This document shows, in pieces, positions 1 through 11,313 of a DNA stretch of 64,000 nt (the stretch's first letter is position 1; the number at the start of each line of letters is the position of its first letter). The stretch is from assembly GCA_038380435.1 (NCBI GenBank), contig JAWZYU010000007.1, positions 22,237,001-22,301,000 on the forward strand, read 5' to 3'. Made by a program: the position numbers and the translations under genes. The notes below the pieces were generated by a model, which was not told the origin of the DNA, made no database searches, and saw only the letters and a program-made list of their open reading frames with translations. Origin of the DNA: Ryuthela nishihirai (lineage: Eukaryota; Arthropoda; Arachnida; Araneae; Heptathelidae).

Positions 1-149
1 AATGGAAATGAACCACGCCTTAATTAAGCTACTGGTTACATGGGGACTGTAATCATCTGTGGGTTTGTTTTCAAGTTTTTCCAGTAATTCTTTAGTCGTC
101 GAAACAGAATAGTTTCTTTCCATTTCAACAACTAGAAAAATGGATTGTA

Positions 150-1430
150 TGCATCTGGGCGAAGTGGATCAGATGCATTTAGGGCACAAATTGAATCTGC
201 TGAGTTTAGGGGCAAAAATTGGATTGAGTGCGTTTAGGGGAAAAAATTGGATTGAGTGCGTTTAGAGGCAAAAATTGGATTGAGTGTGTTTAGGGGCAAA
301 AATTGGATTGAGTGCGTTTAGGAGAAAAAAATTGGATGGTGCGTTTAGGGGCGAAAAGTCGATCGGTGCGTTTAGGGGCGAAAAGTCGATCGGTGCGTTT
401 AGGGGCGAAAAGTGGACCAGGTGCGTTTAGGGGCGAAAAGTGGACCAGGTGCGTTTAGGGGCGAAAAGTGGACCAGGTGCGTTTAGGGGCGAAAAGTGGA
501 CCAGGTGCGTTTAGGGGCGAAAAGTGGACCAGGTGCGTTTAGGGGCGAAAAGTGGACCAGGTGCGTTTAGGGGCGAAAAGTGGACCAGGTGCGTTTAGGG
601 GCGAAAAGTGGACCAGGTGCGTTTAGGGGCGAAAAGTGGACCAGGTGCGTTTAGGGGCGAAAAGTGGACCAGGTGCGTTTAGGGGCGAAAAGTGGACCAG
701 GTGCGTTTAGGGGCGAAAAGTGGACCAGGTGCGTTTAGGGGCGAAAAGTGGACCAGGTGCGTTTAGGGGCGAAAAGTGGACCAGGTGCGTTTAGGGGCGA
801 AAAGTGGACCAGGTGCGTTTAGGGGCGAAAAGTGGACCAGGTGCGTTTAGGGGCGAAAAGTGGACCAGGTGCGTTTAGGGGCGAAAAGTGGACCAGGTGC
901 GTTTAGGGGCGAAAAGTGGACCAAGTGCGTTTAGGGGCGAAAAGTGGACCAAGTGGGTTTAGGGGCGAAAAGTGGACCAGGTGCGTTTAGGGGCGAAAAG
1001 TGGACCAGGTGCGTTTAGGGGCGATAAGTGGACCAGGTGCGTTTAGGGGCGATAAGTGGACCAGGTGCGTTTAGGGGCGATAAGTGGACCAGGTGCGTTT
1101 AGGGGCGAAAAGTGGACCAGGTGCGTTTAGGGGCGATAAGTGGACCAGGTGCGTTTAGGGGCGAAAAGTGGACCAGGTGCGTTTAGGGGCGAAAAGTGGA
1201 CCAGGTGCGTTTAGGGGCGAAAAGTGAACCAGGTGTGTTTAGGGGCGAAAAGTGGACCAGGTGCGTTTAGGGGCGAAAAGTGGACCAGGTGCGTTTAGGG
1301 GCGAAAAGTGGACCAGGTGCGTTTAGGGGCGAAAAGTGGACCAGGTGCGTTTTGGGGCGAAAAGTGGACCAGGTGCGTTTTGGGGCGAAAAGTGGACCAG
1401 GTGCGTTTAAAGGAGAGGAGTAGATCAGGT
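150..1430. repeat. G-rich satellite array, ~28 bp unit
   Basis: About 45 head-to-tail units with core GTGCGTTTAGGGGCGAAAAG followed by TGGACCAG. The left edge (about 150-420) holds diverged units with AAAAATTGGATTGAG or AGTCGATCG in place of AGTGGACCAG. The interior is almost homogeneous, and the right edge ends in degenerate units (GTTTTGGGG, GTTTAAAGGAG). A GATAAG variant clusters at 1021-1145, which points to local amplification. The G-run strand is the plus strand throughout. No coding role is seen. Confidence 0.95.
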
Positions 1431-1439
1431 GCACTTTAA

Positions 1440-1705
1440 GGGTGGAGGTGGCTCAGTCGGTAGAGCGCCAGGCTCGTAATTTGAAGTGCCCAGGTTCGAG
1501 TCCTAACTGGTTCAGCGTTGAGATTTATCTCCGCAAAACTCCCCGCCCACGGTCAGTAAGAGGCACCGATGGGCTTGAAAAAGCCATCGTCCATCGGTTG
1601 GGATGTTAAGCCGTGACATCGTGTGCGGAAAAACCACACCCTGTACACGTTAAAGTACACGCTGGATGGCCATGACGGGGGGCTACCATCTGTCTCCCAA
1701 TAGCT
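1440..1705 (+). mobile_element. SINE-A copy, 3-prime truncated
   Basis: It starts directly after the satellite with a tRNA-like head (GGCTCAGTCGGTAGAGCG, GGTTCGAGTCC). It runs through the central region and stops at CTCCCAATAGCT, where an opposite-strand copy begins. Confidence 0.85.
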
Positions 1706-1907
1706 TTTTTTTTGCACACAATGGGCTAAATGGCCAGATCACAAGGACCTCGAAGGCTCAGAGAAGTTTGGGGGAGGGGACCCACTGGAACAGCGGTTAG
1801 GAGACAGATGGTAGCCTCCCCGTCAAGGCCATCCAGCGTGTTCTTTAACGTGCACAGGGTGTGACTCTCCCATACACGGGGCCACATCTTAACGTCCCAT
1901 CCGACGG
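1706..1907 (-). mobile_element. SINE-A fragment
   Basis: Reverse-oriented tail and central part, starting at the T-run/GCACACAATGGGC and cut at CCATCCGACGG by the next copy. It lacks the tRNA head. Confidence 0.8.
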
Positions 1908-2224
1908 TTGTTTGGGTTGTTTTACCTCTGAGCGGCACTTTTTTGTCCACCATTGGCTAAATGGCCAGGTCACATGGACCCCGAAGGCTCAGAGAAGGTT
2001 GGAGGAGGGGACCCACTGGAACAGCTGTTGGGAGACAGATGGTAGCCTCCCGTCAAGGCCATCCAGCGTGTTCTTTAAAGTGCACAGGGTATGGCTCTCT
2101 CGCACACGGGGCCACGGCTTAACGTCCCATCGACGGACGGCGGCCTTTCCAAGCCCATGGGTGTCCCCTACTGACCGTGGGCAGGGCGGGGGAATATGCG
2201 GAGATAAATCTCAATTCTGACCCC
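1908..2224 (-). mobile_element. SINE-A copy, 5-prime truncated
   Basis: Begins GTTTGGGTTGTTTTACCTC and ends at GATAAATCTCAATTCTGACC. The tRNA head is missing. It abuts the previous copy in the same orientation, giving a three-copy cluster next to the satellite. Confidence 0.85.
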
Positions 2225-2778
<554 letters not shown>

Positions 2779-2810
2779 TCATAACGCAGATCCCCTTTTC
2801 GAAAACTATC

Positions 2811-3143
2811 GAGTCCCAGCTGGGTCAGCGTTGAGATTTATCTCCGCAAAATTCCCCGTCCTGCCCACGGTCAGTAGGGGACACCGATAGTTTTCGAAAG
2901 GCTGCCGTCCGTCGGATGGGATGTTAAGCCGTGGCCCCATGTACGGGAGAGCCATACCCTGTGCACGTTAAAGAACACGCTGGATGGCCTTGACGGGAGG
3001 CTACCATCTGTCTCCCAACAGCTGTTCCAGTGGGTCCCCTCCCCCAACCTTCTCTGAGCCTTCGGGGTCCATGTGATCTGGCCATTTAGCCCATGGTGTG
3101 CAAAAAAGTGCCGCTCAGAGGTAAAACAACCCAACCCAACAAC
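2811..3143 (+). mobile_element. SINE-A copy, 5-prime truncated with foldback filler
   Basis: It starts at GAGTCCCAGCTGGGTCAG, inside the B box, and ends with the CAACCCAACCC tail. TCATAACGCAG occurs at 2779-2789 and 3144-3154 as a TSD. Between the left TSD and the SINE are 21 extra bases (2790-2810). Their end is an inverted copy of internal SINE sequence at about 2887-2901, where the usual GATGGGCTTGGAAAGG reads GATAGTTTTCGAAAGG. Confidence 0.85.
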
Positions 3144-3430
3144 TCATAACGCAGAAAATTAGTACCTTTACATTGACCTTTTCCTCCCTTTCTGGAGGTG
3201 CGAAGTTAATTCTGAAAGTTGTATCAATTATTCATCGTAAACAGTTTCATCGTAGGAGTAATTACGTTCTAATCTTCACAGGCACAAGTCTCACACCCAT
3301 GAACGAGGGCGTTAGTCGTTGCGGTTAAATGGCTTCTAAACACAGCATGTAGTTTAAAACAAGGGCTCAATAAAGACGCAAACTCTCGGCAATAACATCG
3401 AATTTAGGACGAAACTTAAACACTTAGAAT

Positions 3431-3595
3431 TGGGTTGGTTTGCCTAAGAGAAGGTCAGTGAAGGGAACCCACTGGTCAGCTGTTAGGAGACATAATAGCC
3501 TCCTGTCAAGGCCATCCACCACGTTATTTAATGTGCACAGGTATGGCTCTCCTACAAACAGAGCCACGGTTTAACGTCCTATCCGACGGACTTTT
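3431..3595 (-). mobile_element. Old SINE-A, left part (split by insertion)
   Basis: Diverged tail-to-central part of an old copy. It resumes at 4006-4068 after a younger SINE-A. The break lies in CGACGGACTTTT, which is duplicated on both sides (3583-3594 and 3994-4005). Confidence 0.75.
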
Positions 3596-3602
3596 GTTTG
3601 AC

Positions 3603-3988
3603 GGGTTGGGTTGTTTTACCTCTGAGCGGCACTTTTTTGCACACCATGGGCTAAATGGCCAGGTCACATGGACCCCGAAGGCTCAGAGAAGGTTGGGGGA
3701 GGGGACCCACTGGAACAGCTGTTGGGAGACAGATGGTAGCCCCCCGTCAAGGCCATCCAGCGTGTTCTTTAACGTGCGCAGTGTATGGCTCTCCCGCACA
3801 CGGGGCAATGGCTTAACGTCCCATCCGACGGACGGCGGCCTTTCCAAGCCCATCAGTGTCCCCTACTGACCGTGGGCAGGGCGGGGAATTTTGCGGAGAT
3901 AAATCTCAACGCTGACCCAGCTGGGACTCAAACCTGGGAAGTACAGATTACTAGCCTGGCACGCTACCGACTGAGCCACCCTAGCCCT
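3603..3988 (-). mobile_element. SINE-A copy, nested
   Basis: Near full length, from GGGTTGGGTTGTTTTACC to CTGAGCCACCCTAGCCC. It is inserted into an older copy of the same family and orientation. A few non-templated bases separate each end from the 12 bp TSD. Confidence 0.9.
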
Positions 3989-4005
3989 TTGCTCGACGGA
4001 CTTTT

Positions 4006-4068
4006 ATCCCCTGCTGATTTCTGGGCAGGGAGAAGAGTTTTGAGGAGATAAATCTCAACGCTGGGAAT
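4006..4068 (-). mobile_element. Old SINE-A, right part
   Basis: Continuation of the interrupted old copy: CCTGCTGATTTCTGGGCAGG, then GAGATAAATCTCAACGCTGG. Confidence 0.65.
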
Positions 4069-4131
4069 TCGTAACATTTGGGAAGAGATAAAACTTAAAC
4101 AACTGATAACATCTTTGGTGAAACTTTAATT

Positions 4132-4262
4132 TGGAATGTTTTACTTTTAGGGGACACTTTTATGCACACAATGGGCTAAATGGTTAGGTCACAAGGACCA
4201 CAAGGGTTCAAAGATGGTTGGAGGAAGGAGACTCACTGAATAGCTCTTAGGAACAAGAGTTG
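4132..4262 (-). mobile_element. Diverged SINE-A tail fragment
   Basis: Matches the 3-prime third of the element (GTTTTACTTTTAGGGGACAC, ACAATGGGCTAAATGG, GGAGACTCACTG). The rest is lost. Confidence 0.7.
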
Positions 4263-4963
4263 TCTGTATAGAATGCAATCTTGGCTTTTTCAATCTCAAA
4301 CATATAACTCTTCCATCATATTAAATATCATTAAATAACTGAACAGTTAGATTTAATTACCGGTAATATAACCAAAAATATAAAAATTAAAATTTCATTG
4401 TAACTATTTCGCGTTACTCAAATATCTGAACAATTACGCCCCTGCTTCGCTCAGAGGCAAAACAACCTAAACAACGCCCCTGGTTAGTGTGCTTCCAACT
4501 GTCACACGAAAAGCTCCACCATTTTCGCTGATACCAATTAGATTGAGAAGCATGAAAAGAATAGTAAATTTGTATTGCACAGATCTACTATACAGTCCCT
4601 CTCTAGAGTGCTCTTAAGAGTGGAGGGTAACGTCCTCATACACAGACTCCAATAGCGAAGTTAAAGAGACAACGGCCATTACGTCAGAACAAGCATCACA
4701 TTCACGTTTCGCATATGGCATACGTAAGTGTAACGCCTTGTTCAGTTCACATACTGCCAAGTCCGGGATGCAAACACACAGACAGTTACACCTCGTCTCC
4801 AGATACGGCTTCCGGATGTAGCGGTAGCTGTGGAACACGTGGGAGTCAGAATCATGTATTTGGAGGTCAAGAAAGTTTGAATTAAGAAAAAAGGTATGTT
4901 TAATGGGTCGATTCATTTTACTTCAGGTCACAATGACTCAAAGAGCTGCATGGGGAAAGGGAT
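4263..4963. other. Spacer without recognised feature
   Basis: AT-rich to about 4450, then mixed composition. The 100-aa minus-strand frame at 4614-4916 has no motif I recognise and I do not call it a gene. Confidence 0.45.
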
Positions 4964-5338
4964 GGGTTATTTTACCTCTGAGCTATTTTTTTTTTGCGCA
5001 CAATGGGCTATATTGCCAGGTCACAAGGACCAAAAAGTTCGGAGAAAGTTGGGGGAAGGAGGCTCACGGGCATATGTTAGAGAGAGATGGTAGTATCCGT
5101 CAATAACATCCAGCGTGTTCTTTAAACGTGCAGAAAAGAAGTGTTTCTCGCTTATACACCCAGCTATATATTCCATTCAAAAGATGACGACCATTCCAAA
5201 CCCAACGGTGTCTCTTTTTGACAGAGCGTAGGGAGGGAATTTAGCAGAGACAGATCTGAACGCTGGCACTGATGGAACCCTAACCTGGGAACTAAAGATT
5301 ACGAGCCTGGTGCGTTATTGACTGCGCCAACACCCGTC
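4964..5338 (-). mobile_element. Old SINE-A copy
   Basis: Diverged but nearly full length, from TTATTTTACCTCTGAGC to a decayed head (GACTGCGCCAACACCCGTCC). Confidence 0.75.
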
Positions 5339-5390
5339 CCTCATTTAATCTGGTCTAGTATCCCTGCGAAAATTTGCAAATAATTAAAGG

Positions 5391-5823
5391 TGGGTTGTTT
5401 TACCTTTGAGTGGTACTTTTTTTGCGCAGAATGGATTAAATGGCCAAGTCACAAGAGGCCTCTGAAGAATCAGAGAAGATTGGGGGAGGGACCCACTGGA
5501 ACAGCTGTTGGGAGACAGCTGTTCCAGTGGATCTCCTCCCCGAACTGGACCCTTGAAACTCCACTGGAATTCCTGTTGGGAGACAAATGGTAGATTCTCG
5601 TCAAAGACATACAAGCGTGTTCTTTATCTCCCACACACGGAACCACGGCCTAACGTCCAATCCGAAGAACGACCGCCTTTCCAACGCCATCAGTGTCCCC
5701 TACTTATTGAGGGCAAGGTGGGAATTTTGCGGAGATATCTCAACTCTGATCCAGCTGAGACTCGAACCCGGGATGCAGATTACGAGCGTGGTGCGCTATC
5801 TAATGAGCTACCCCCGCCCCAAT
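5391..5823 (-). mobile_element. Old SINE-A copy with internal snap-back duplication
   Basis: The head end reads TAATGAGCTACCCCCGCCCC. The middle contains a perfect inverted repeat (5493-5530) followed by a second partial copy of the ~40 bp around CCACTGGAA...TGTTGGGAGACA, so this copy is longer than the consensus. Confidence 0.8.
5493..5530. repeat. Perfect 15-bp palindrome inside SINE
   Basis: CCACTGGAACAGCTG, an 8-nt loop (TTGGGAGA), then its exact reverse complement. Intact copies have only one of the two arms. Confidence 0.9.
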
Positions 5824-6238
5824 ATTTAAAGGTACTTCCGACAAAGAGATATAACAAAATATCGATTTCGGAAATTTGGCTCTAACGATTTCTATGAGAC
5901 TTGTAACAATTTTTAGAGAAGCTCATTCTCTGGTTTCTAAATCCGAAGCTTATTTTCATACAGATTTGGAAAAAGGCAGTGAGTGAAATTAACTTTAAAT
6001 CTTCACGAACATGAAATTTTCGATAGCGACAGGTTGGATTATGAAACAAATAGCAAATAACATGGACATCATTGATCAAAAACCTTACTGCGTAAGGGTA
6101 AGGTTATAAAAATCGTTTAGGTAATTATTGCTTTACGGTAAGGTTATAAAAATCTGTTAAACCAAATAAATGTTACTTTTACGCTAAACTGGCATTTCAT
6201 ATTAAATCACACTTTTATTAATAATGTGGGAATGAAGG

Positions 6239-6336
6239 TTGTGGCTTAGTAGCAAGCCAGTCTTGTTTCTTGATGTTCCCGAGTTTGATCATAACTGCGC
6301 CTGCGTTAAGGTTTCTCCACTAACCCTTTCTCTGCT
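6239..6336 (+). mobile_element. Old SINE-A, left part (split by insertion)
   Basis: Decayed tRNA-like head (GTGGCTTAGTAGCAAGCCAG, GTTCCCGAGTTTGATC) followed by the post-head segment. It continues after 6748. Confidence 0.65.
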
Positions 6337-6348
6337 CTAGGTGAGAGA

Positions 6349-6736
6349 TTGGATTGGATTGTTTTACCTCTGAGCGGCACTTTTTTGCACACCATGGGCT
6401 AAATGGCCAGGTCACAAGGACCCCGAAGGCTCAGAGAAGGTTGGGGGAGGAGACCCACTGGAACAGCTGTTGGGAGACAGATGGTAGCCTCCAGTCAAGG
6501 CCATCCAGCGTGTTCTTTAACGTGCACAGGGTATGGCTCTCCCGCACACGGAGCCACGGTTTAACGTCCCATCCGACGGACGGCGGCCTTTTCAAGCCCA
6601 TCGGTGTCCCCTACTGACCGTGGGCAGGGCGGGGAAATTTTGCGGAGATAAATCTCAACGCTGACCCAGCTGGGACTCGAACCTGGGAACTACAGATTAC
6701 GAGCTTGGCGCGCTACCGACTAAGCCACCCCCGCCC
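6349..6736 (-). mobile_element. SINE-A copy, full length, nested
   Basis: Flanked by the 12 bp TSD CTAGGTGAGAGA (6337-6348 and 6737-6748). It is inserted in opposite orientation into an older copy. Confidence 0.93.
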
Positions 6737-6748
6737 CTAGGTGAGAGA

Positions 6749-6900
6749 AGAGACGCTGATGGACTTGAAAAATCCATTGTCCGTCGGACAAGATTTTAAG
6801 TCGTGGCCACTTGTGCAGTAGAGCTGCACTTTGTGTACGTTAAAAAACACACTGGATGGTCCTTGCGAGATCCTTTCACCTGTCTCCTATAATAACTGCC
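6749..6900 (+). mobile_element. Old SINE-A, right part
   Basis: Continues the old plus-strand copy with GACGCTGATGGACTTG, GTCCGTCGGACAAG and GTACGTTAAAAAACACAC. Confidence 0.7.
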
Positions 6901-6980
6901 CACTGAATCCTCTACTGTCTCTAAATACCTGTACAGTAGATCCTATTCCTCTTGGTTTTGACGGGAAGGTTCTATCTGCC

Positions 6981-7245
6981 AGGGCTGGGGTGGCTCAGTC
7001 GATAGCGCGTCAGGCTTATAATCTGCAGTTCCTCGGTTCAAATCCCAGCATGGATTGAGATTTATCTCAAAATTCTCCGCCATGCCCACGGTCAGTAGGG
7101 TACACCGATGAGCTTGGAAAGGCCGCTGTCATAAATGGAATGTTAAGCAGTGGCCTTGTGCAGGAGAGCCCATATCCCGTGCACATTAAAGAACACGCTG
7201 GATGGCCTTTACGGGAGGCTTCCATCTGTCTCCCAACAACTTGAA
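6981..7245 (+). mobile_element. SINE-A copy, tail missing
   Basis: Head GGCTGGGGTGGCTCAGTCG is present. The match fades after TCTGTCTCCCAACAAC. Confidence 0.8.
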
Positions 7246-7790
7246 ACTTCACTTCTAATCGTTATAAAAAAAACGAATTTCGCAGCTCACATCCGGTTTT
7301 TGATTATAACTTTCAGCAAAACCTTTTTTTTTTAACTTAAGAAGGTAACTGTCAGCATAAGTTGTCATCACAACGTCAGACAAGAAGGAAACTAATGAAG
7401 CAGTAAGCCATCCTTTCCCTCCTTTTAAGACATAAAGAGAAAAGAGAAGCGGAAGATATTTTCCCTTATTTGTGGAAAGCCCACTATTCCCTAACAAGTA
7501 ACAAGATCTCTTATCCTGTCCGCAGCTACAATATATTTCGGGACCGCTTCTTTCAGGAAGATATATACCGGTATATATCGCTCACGTCAACAGGCAGCGG
7601 GTAGCATTTCACCCTTTGAACTTCGTCAAGTTATGTGGGAAAAATGGGTGGATTGGTTACAGCTAATTATTGTGGTGAAGGAAGCCAGAGGAATTACACT
7701 TTTGCGATAACGTTATCTGCAGATGGTGTTTGGGAAAACATTTTATTTAGAAAGGAGACGAATTTAATCAGTAGAAATATCAATGGCATA
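7246..7790. other. AT-rich spacer
   Basis: No gene or named repeat recognised. Short homopolymer runs only. Confidence 0.45.
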
Positions 7791-7792
7791 CT

Positions 7793-7845
7793 GTGTTGAT
7801 TTTACCTCTGAATATAACTTTTTTTTTTTTTTTACACACAAGGGG
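7793..7845 (-). mobile_element. Old SINE-A tail, left of nested copy
   Basis: TTTTACCTCTGAATATAAC, then a long T-run and TACACACAAGGGG. The continuation after 8242 (CTAAATAACCAGATCACAAG) shows the younger copy interrupted it. Confidence 0.65.
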
Positions 7846-8228
7846 GGGGGGGGCTCAGTCGGTAGCGCGCCAGGCTCGTAATCTGTAGTTCCCAGGTTCG
7901 AGTCCCAGCTGGGTCAGCGTTGAGATTTATCTCCGCAAAATTCCCCGCCCTGCCCACGGTCAGTAGGGGACACCGATGGGTTTGGAAAGGCCGCCGTCCG
8001 TCGGATGGGACGTTAAGCCGTGGCCCCGTGTGCGGGAGAGCCATACCCTGTGCACGTTAAAGAACACGCTGGATGGCCTTGACGGGAGGCTACCATCTGT
8101 CTCCCAACAGCTGTTCCAGTGGGTCCCCTCCCCCAACCTTCTCTGAGCCTTCGGGGTCCATGTGACCTGGCCATTTACCCCATTGTGTACAAAAAAGTGC
8201 CGCTCAGAGGTAAAACAATCCAATCCAA
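7846..8228 (+). mobile_element. SINE-A copy, full length, nested
   Basis: TSD TACACACAAGGGG at 7833-7845 and 8229-8241. The head begins after a G-run expansion; the tail is CAATCCAATCCAA, a variant of the usual tail. Confidence 0.93.
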
Positions 8229-8261
8229 TACACACAAGGGGCTAAATAACCAGATCACAAG

Positions 8262-8610
8262 GATTGGGTTGTTTTACCCCTGAGCTGCACTTTTGTACAC
8301 AAGGGACTAAATTACCAGATTACAAGGAGTCCGAGAGCTCGGAAAACTTGGGAGAAGGGAACCTACTGGACAGCTCTTAGGAGACAGATGGCCAGCGTGT
8401 TCTTTAACGTGAATAGGGTATGGCTCCACCGCAAAAGCTTAACGTCCCATCTGAAGGATTGTGGCCTGTCCAAACCCATCGGTGTCACTACTAATCGAGG
8501 GCAAAGCGGGGGAGTTTTGCTGAGATAAATCACAACGTTGGCCTAGGTGGAATTAGAACTTCCAGATTAGGAGCTTGGTGCTTATTGTCCCATCTGTGGC
8601 ACGGCAGCCT
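8262..8610 (-). mobile_element. Old SINE-A copy
   Basis: Starts GGGTTGTTTTACCCCTGAGC. The central and head-side parts are diverged, with a deletion before the head. Confidence 0.7.
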
Positions 8611-8677
8611 TTCCAATAAGCAGCTATCTTGATACTTAAGGTCTTAAGAGCTATTTAGCGACGTTACAGATGGAGTT

Positions 8678-9058
8678 GGGTTGTTTTACCTCTGAGCGGC
8701 ACTTTTTCCCACACCATGGGCTAAATGGCCAGGTCATATGGACCCCGAAGGCTCAGAGAAGGTTGAGGGAGGGGACCCACTGGAACAGCTGTTGGGAGAC
8801 AGATGGTAGTCTCCCGTCAAGGCCATCCAGTGTGTTCTTTAACGTGCACAGGGTATGGCCCTTCCGCACACGGGGCCACGGCTTAACGTCCCATCCGACG
8901 GACGACGGCCTTTCCAATCCCATTGGTGTCCCCTACTGACCGTGGGCAAGGCGGGGAATTTTGCGGAGATAAATCTCAATGCTGACCCAGCTGGGACTCG
9001 AACCTGGGAACTATAGATTACGAGCCTGGCGCGCTACCGACTGAGCCACCCCCGCCCC
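8678..9058 (-). mobile_element. SINE-A copy, full length
   Basis: TSD TACAGATGGAGTT/TACAGGTGGAGTT at 8665-8677 and 9059-9071. The head is intact (GACTCGAACC, CTGAGCCACCCCCGCCCC on the plus strand). Confidence 0.93.
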
Positions 9059-9125
9059 TACAGGTGGAGTTTTCTTATACTTATATATAAAGTTTTGATT
9101 AGTATTATTCCTGGTTGTTTTAAGA

Positions 9126-9474
9126 ATATACCTAACAAATGAATATAAATTTAAATATATTACTTTTACGGCAAGCCTTCGAATGTTTACTGCTATAATT
9201 TTCAGTTAAGGCATGGCCTATAGTTTAATAATCCTTATTTATGGTTAGAATAAGAATGTTTTTAATTCTATCATCTCTAATTTACTTAATTTTTGTGGAT
9301 CATTTTATTAGACCTTAAAAGTTTCTAAATTTATTTAATTTTTTGTATCATTTTATTAGACTTTAAAAAGTTTCCAAATTAATTTAATTTTTTGCTAAAA
9401 CTAAATATGAATTCAAGCCTTTTAATATTTTTTATTATTGCAATGAAATTATTATATTCATTTGTTAGATATAT
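9126..9474. repeat. AT-rich block with 23-bp inverted repeats
   Basis: ATATACCTAACAAATGAATA at 9126 recurs inverted at 9452-9474, with one mismatch over 23 bp. Inside is a 49 bp direct repeat in about 2.4 copies at 9275-9398 (ATCATTTTATTAGACYTTAA). This could be a decayed foldback or MITE-like element; no transposase is visible. Confidence 0.6.
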
Positions 9475-9520
9475 GTGTTGAAGTATCCTGAAGTAATTTA
9501 AAATGAAAAAAAAAAGAAAC

Positions 9521-9829
9521 GGTTGGGTTGTTTTACCTCTGAGAGGCACTTTTTTCCACACAATGGGCTAAATGGCCAGATCACAAGGAGCGCAAGGATA
9601 CAGAGATGATTGGAAAAGGGGACGCACTGGACAGTTAAGAGGCAGATAGTAGCCTCCCGTCAAGGTCATCCCTTGTGTTCTTTGACGTGCACAAGATATG
9701 ACTCTCCCGCATACGGACCCATGACTACGTCCCACCGGACAGATGATGACGACATTCAAAAGCCCATCGTGTCTCGAACCAGGGAACGGCAGATTGCGAC
9801 CCTCTCTCCTACTGACTGAGCCGCCCCCT
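9521..9829 (-). mobile_element. Old SINE-A copy
   Basis: Tail GGTTGGGTTGTTTTACCTC. It has a deletion in the region before the head and ends CTGACTGAGCCGCCCCCT. Confidence 0.8.
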
Positions 9830-10012
9830 AAAAAAAAAGCTGGAACAAGTAGACTGTTGGTATCGGTACTAACAATCTACCAGCCGGATCGCGAGTTTGA
9901 AATTTTGATCGCTACCAAAGTACGGTCTTTGCGAATCACTCATTGCCTTAGCGGAATGATTATCATTCGTCGAGCTCGCTGTTATGAGACCTACAAGATT
10001 TTTGGCAGAGAA

Positions 10013-10399
10013 GGGGGCGGGGTGGCTCAGTCGGTAGCGCGCCAGGCTCGTAATCTGTAGTTCCCAGGTTCGAGTCCACCTGGGTCAGCGTTGAGATTTA
10101 TCTCCGCAAAATTCCCCGCCCTGCCCACGGTCAGTAGGGGACACCGATGGGCTTGGAAAGACCGCCGTCCGTCGGATGGGACGTTGAGCCGTGGCTCCGT
10201 GTGCGGGAGAGACATACCCTGTGCACGTTAAAGAACACGCTGGATGGCCTTGACGGGGGGCTACCATCTGTCTCCCAACAGCTGTTCCAGTGGGTCCCCT
10301 TCCCCAACCTTCTCTGAGCCTTCGGGGTCCATGTGACCTGGCCATTTAGCCCATGGTGTGCAAAAAGGTGCCGCTCAGAGGTAAAACAACCCAACCCAA
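10013..10399 (+). mobile_element. SINE-A copy, full length
   Basis: TSD TTTGGCAGAGAA at 10001-10012 and 10400-10411. It runs from GGGGGCGGGGTGGCTCAG to CAACCCAACCCAA. Confidence 0.95.
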
Positions 10400-10679
10400 T
10401 TTGGCAGAGAAAAAATTAAGACCAAATAAAATTTCCGCGTTGTATATCAACTCCATCATTTTACGGAAAATAAAAACGCCCACACACAATTTCCGCAAAG
10501 TATGTCTTCGACCTAATAACAGCTGTATCTCATTCCAGGCGCCTCTGGGGGTTTCTTGCTTTAATGCATGTTGACATAACGCTTGATAGCTTTTACACGG
10601 AACAAGCACAAAAGTAACGCACAAGGCTTGACTGGCATTTAAAATTTGATGGTTTTTTTTAACAAATCTAAACTCCAGT

Positions 10680-10936
10680 GGGCGGGAATGGCTCAGTCGG
10701 TAGCGCGCCAGGCTCGTAATCTGTAGTTTCCAAGTTCGAGTCTCAGCTGGGTCAGCGTCGAGATTTATCTTCACAAAACTCCCCGCCCTGCCCACGGTCA
10801 GTAGGGGACACCGATGTGTTAGGAAAGGTCGCCGTCCGTCGGATGGGACGTTAAGCCGTGGCCCTGTCTGCAGGAGAGCCATACCCTGTGCACGTTAAAG
10901 AACATGCTCTATGGCCTTGATCGGAAGGTTGGGGGT
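10680..10936 (+). mobile_element. Old SINE-A, left part (split by insertion)
   Basis: Head (GGCGGGAATGGCTCAGTCGG) to GGCCTTGATCGGAAGG. Continues at 11314. Confidence 0.85.
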
Positions 10937-11313
10937 TTGTTGTTTTACCTCTGAGCGGCACTTTTTTGCACACCATGGGCTAAATGGCCAGGTCACATAG
11001 ACCCCGAAGACTCAGAGAAGGTTTGGGGAGGGGACCCACTGGAACAGCTGTTGGGAGACAGATGGTACCTCCCGTCAAGGCCATCCAGCGTGTTCTTTAA
11101 CGTGCACAGGGTATGGCTCTCCCGCACACGGGACACGGCTTAACGTCCCATCCGACGGACGGCAGCCTTTCCAAGCCCATCGGTGTCCCCTACTGACCGT
11201 GGGCAGGGCGGGAAATTTTGTGGAGATAAATCTCAACCCTGACCCAGCTGGGACTCGAACCTGGGAACTACAGATTACGAGCCTGGCGCGCTACCGACTG
11301 AGCCACCCCCGCC
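10937..11313 (-). mobile_element. SINE-A copy, full length, nested
   Basis: Inserted in the opposite orientation into the plus-strand copy. I see no clean TSD (GGAAGGTTGGGGG versus GAGGTTGAGGGG is only approximate). Confidence 0.9.

Noticed and set aside
150..1430. CRISPR array
   Set aside because: The units are contiguous with no unique spacers, so this is a satellite in a eukaryotic context.
150..1430. Telomere
   Set aside because: TTTAGGGG resembles telomeric motifs but lies in a 28-bp unit, not a 5-7 bp repeat.
7850..7920. tRNA gene candidates at SINE-A heads
   Set aside because: The acceptor stem is not paired, the same head is followed by the same SINE body at every site, and A/B boxes alone do not make a tRNA gene.
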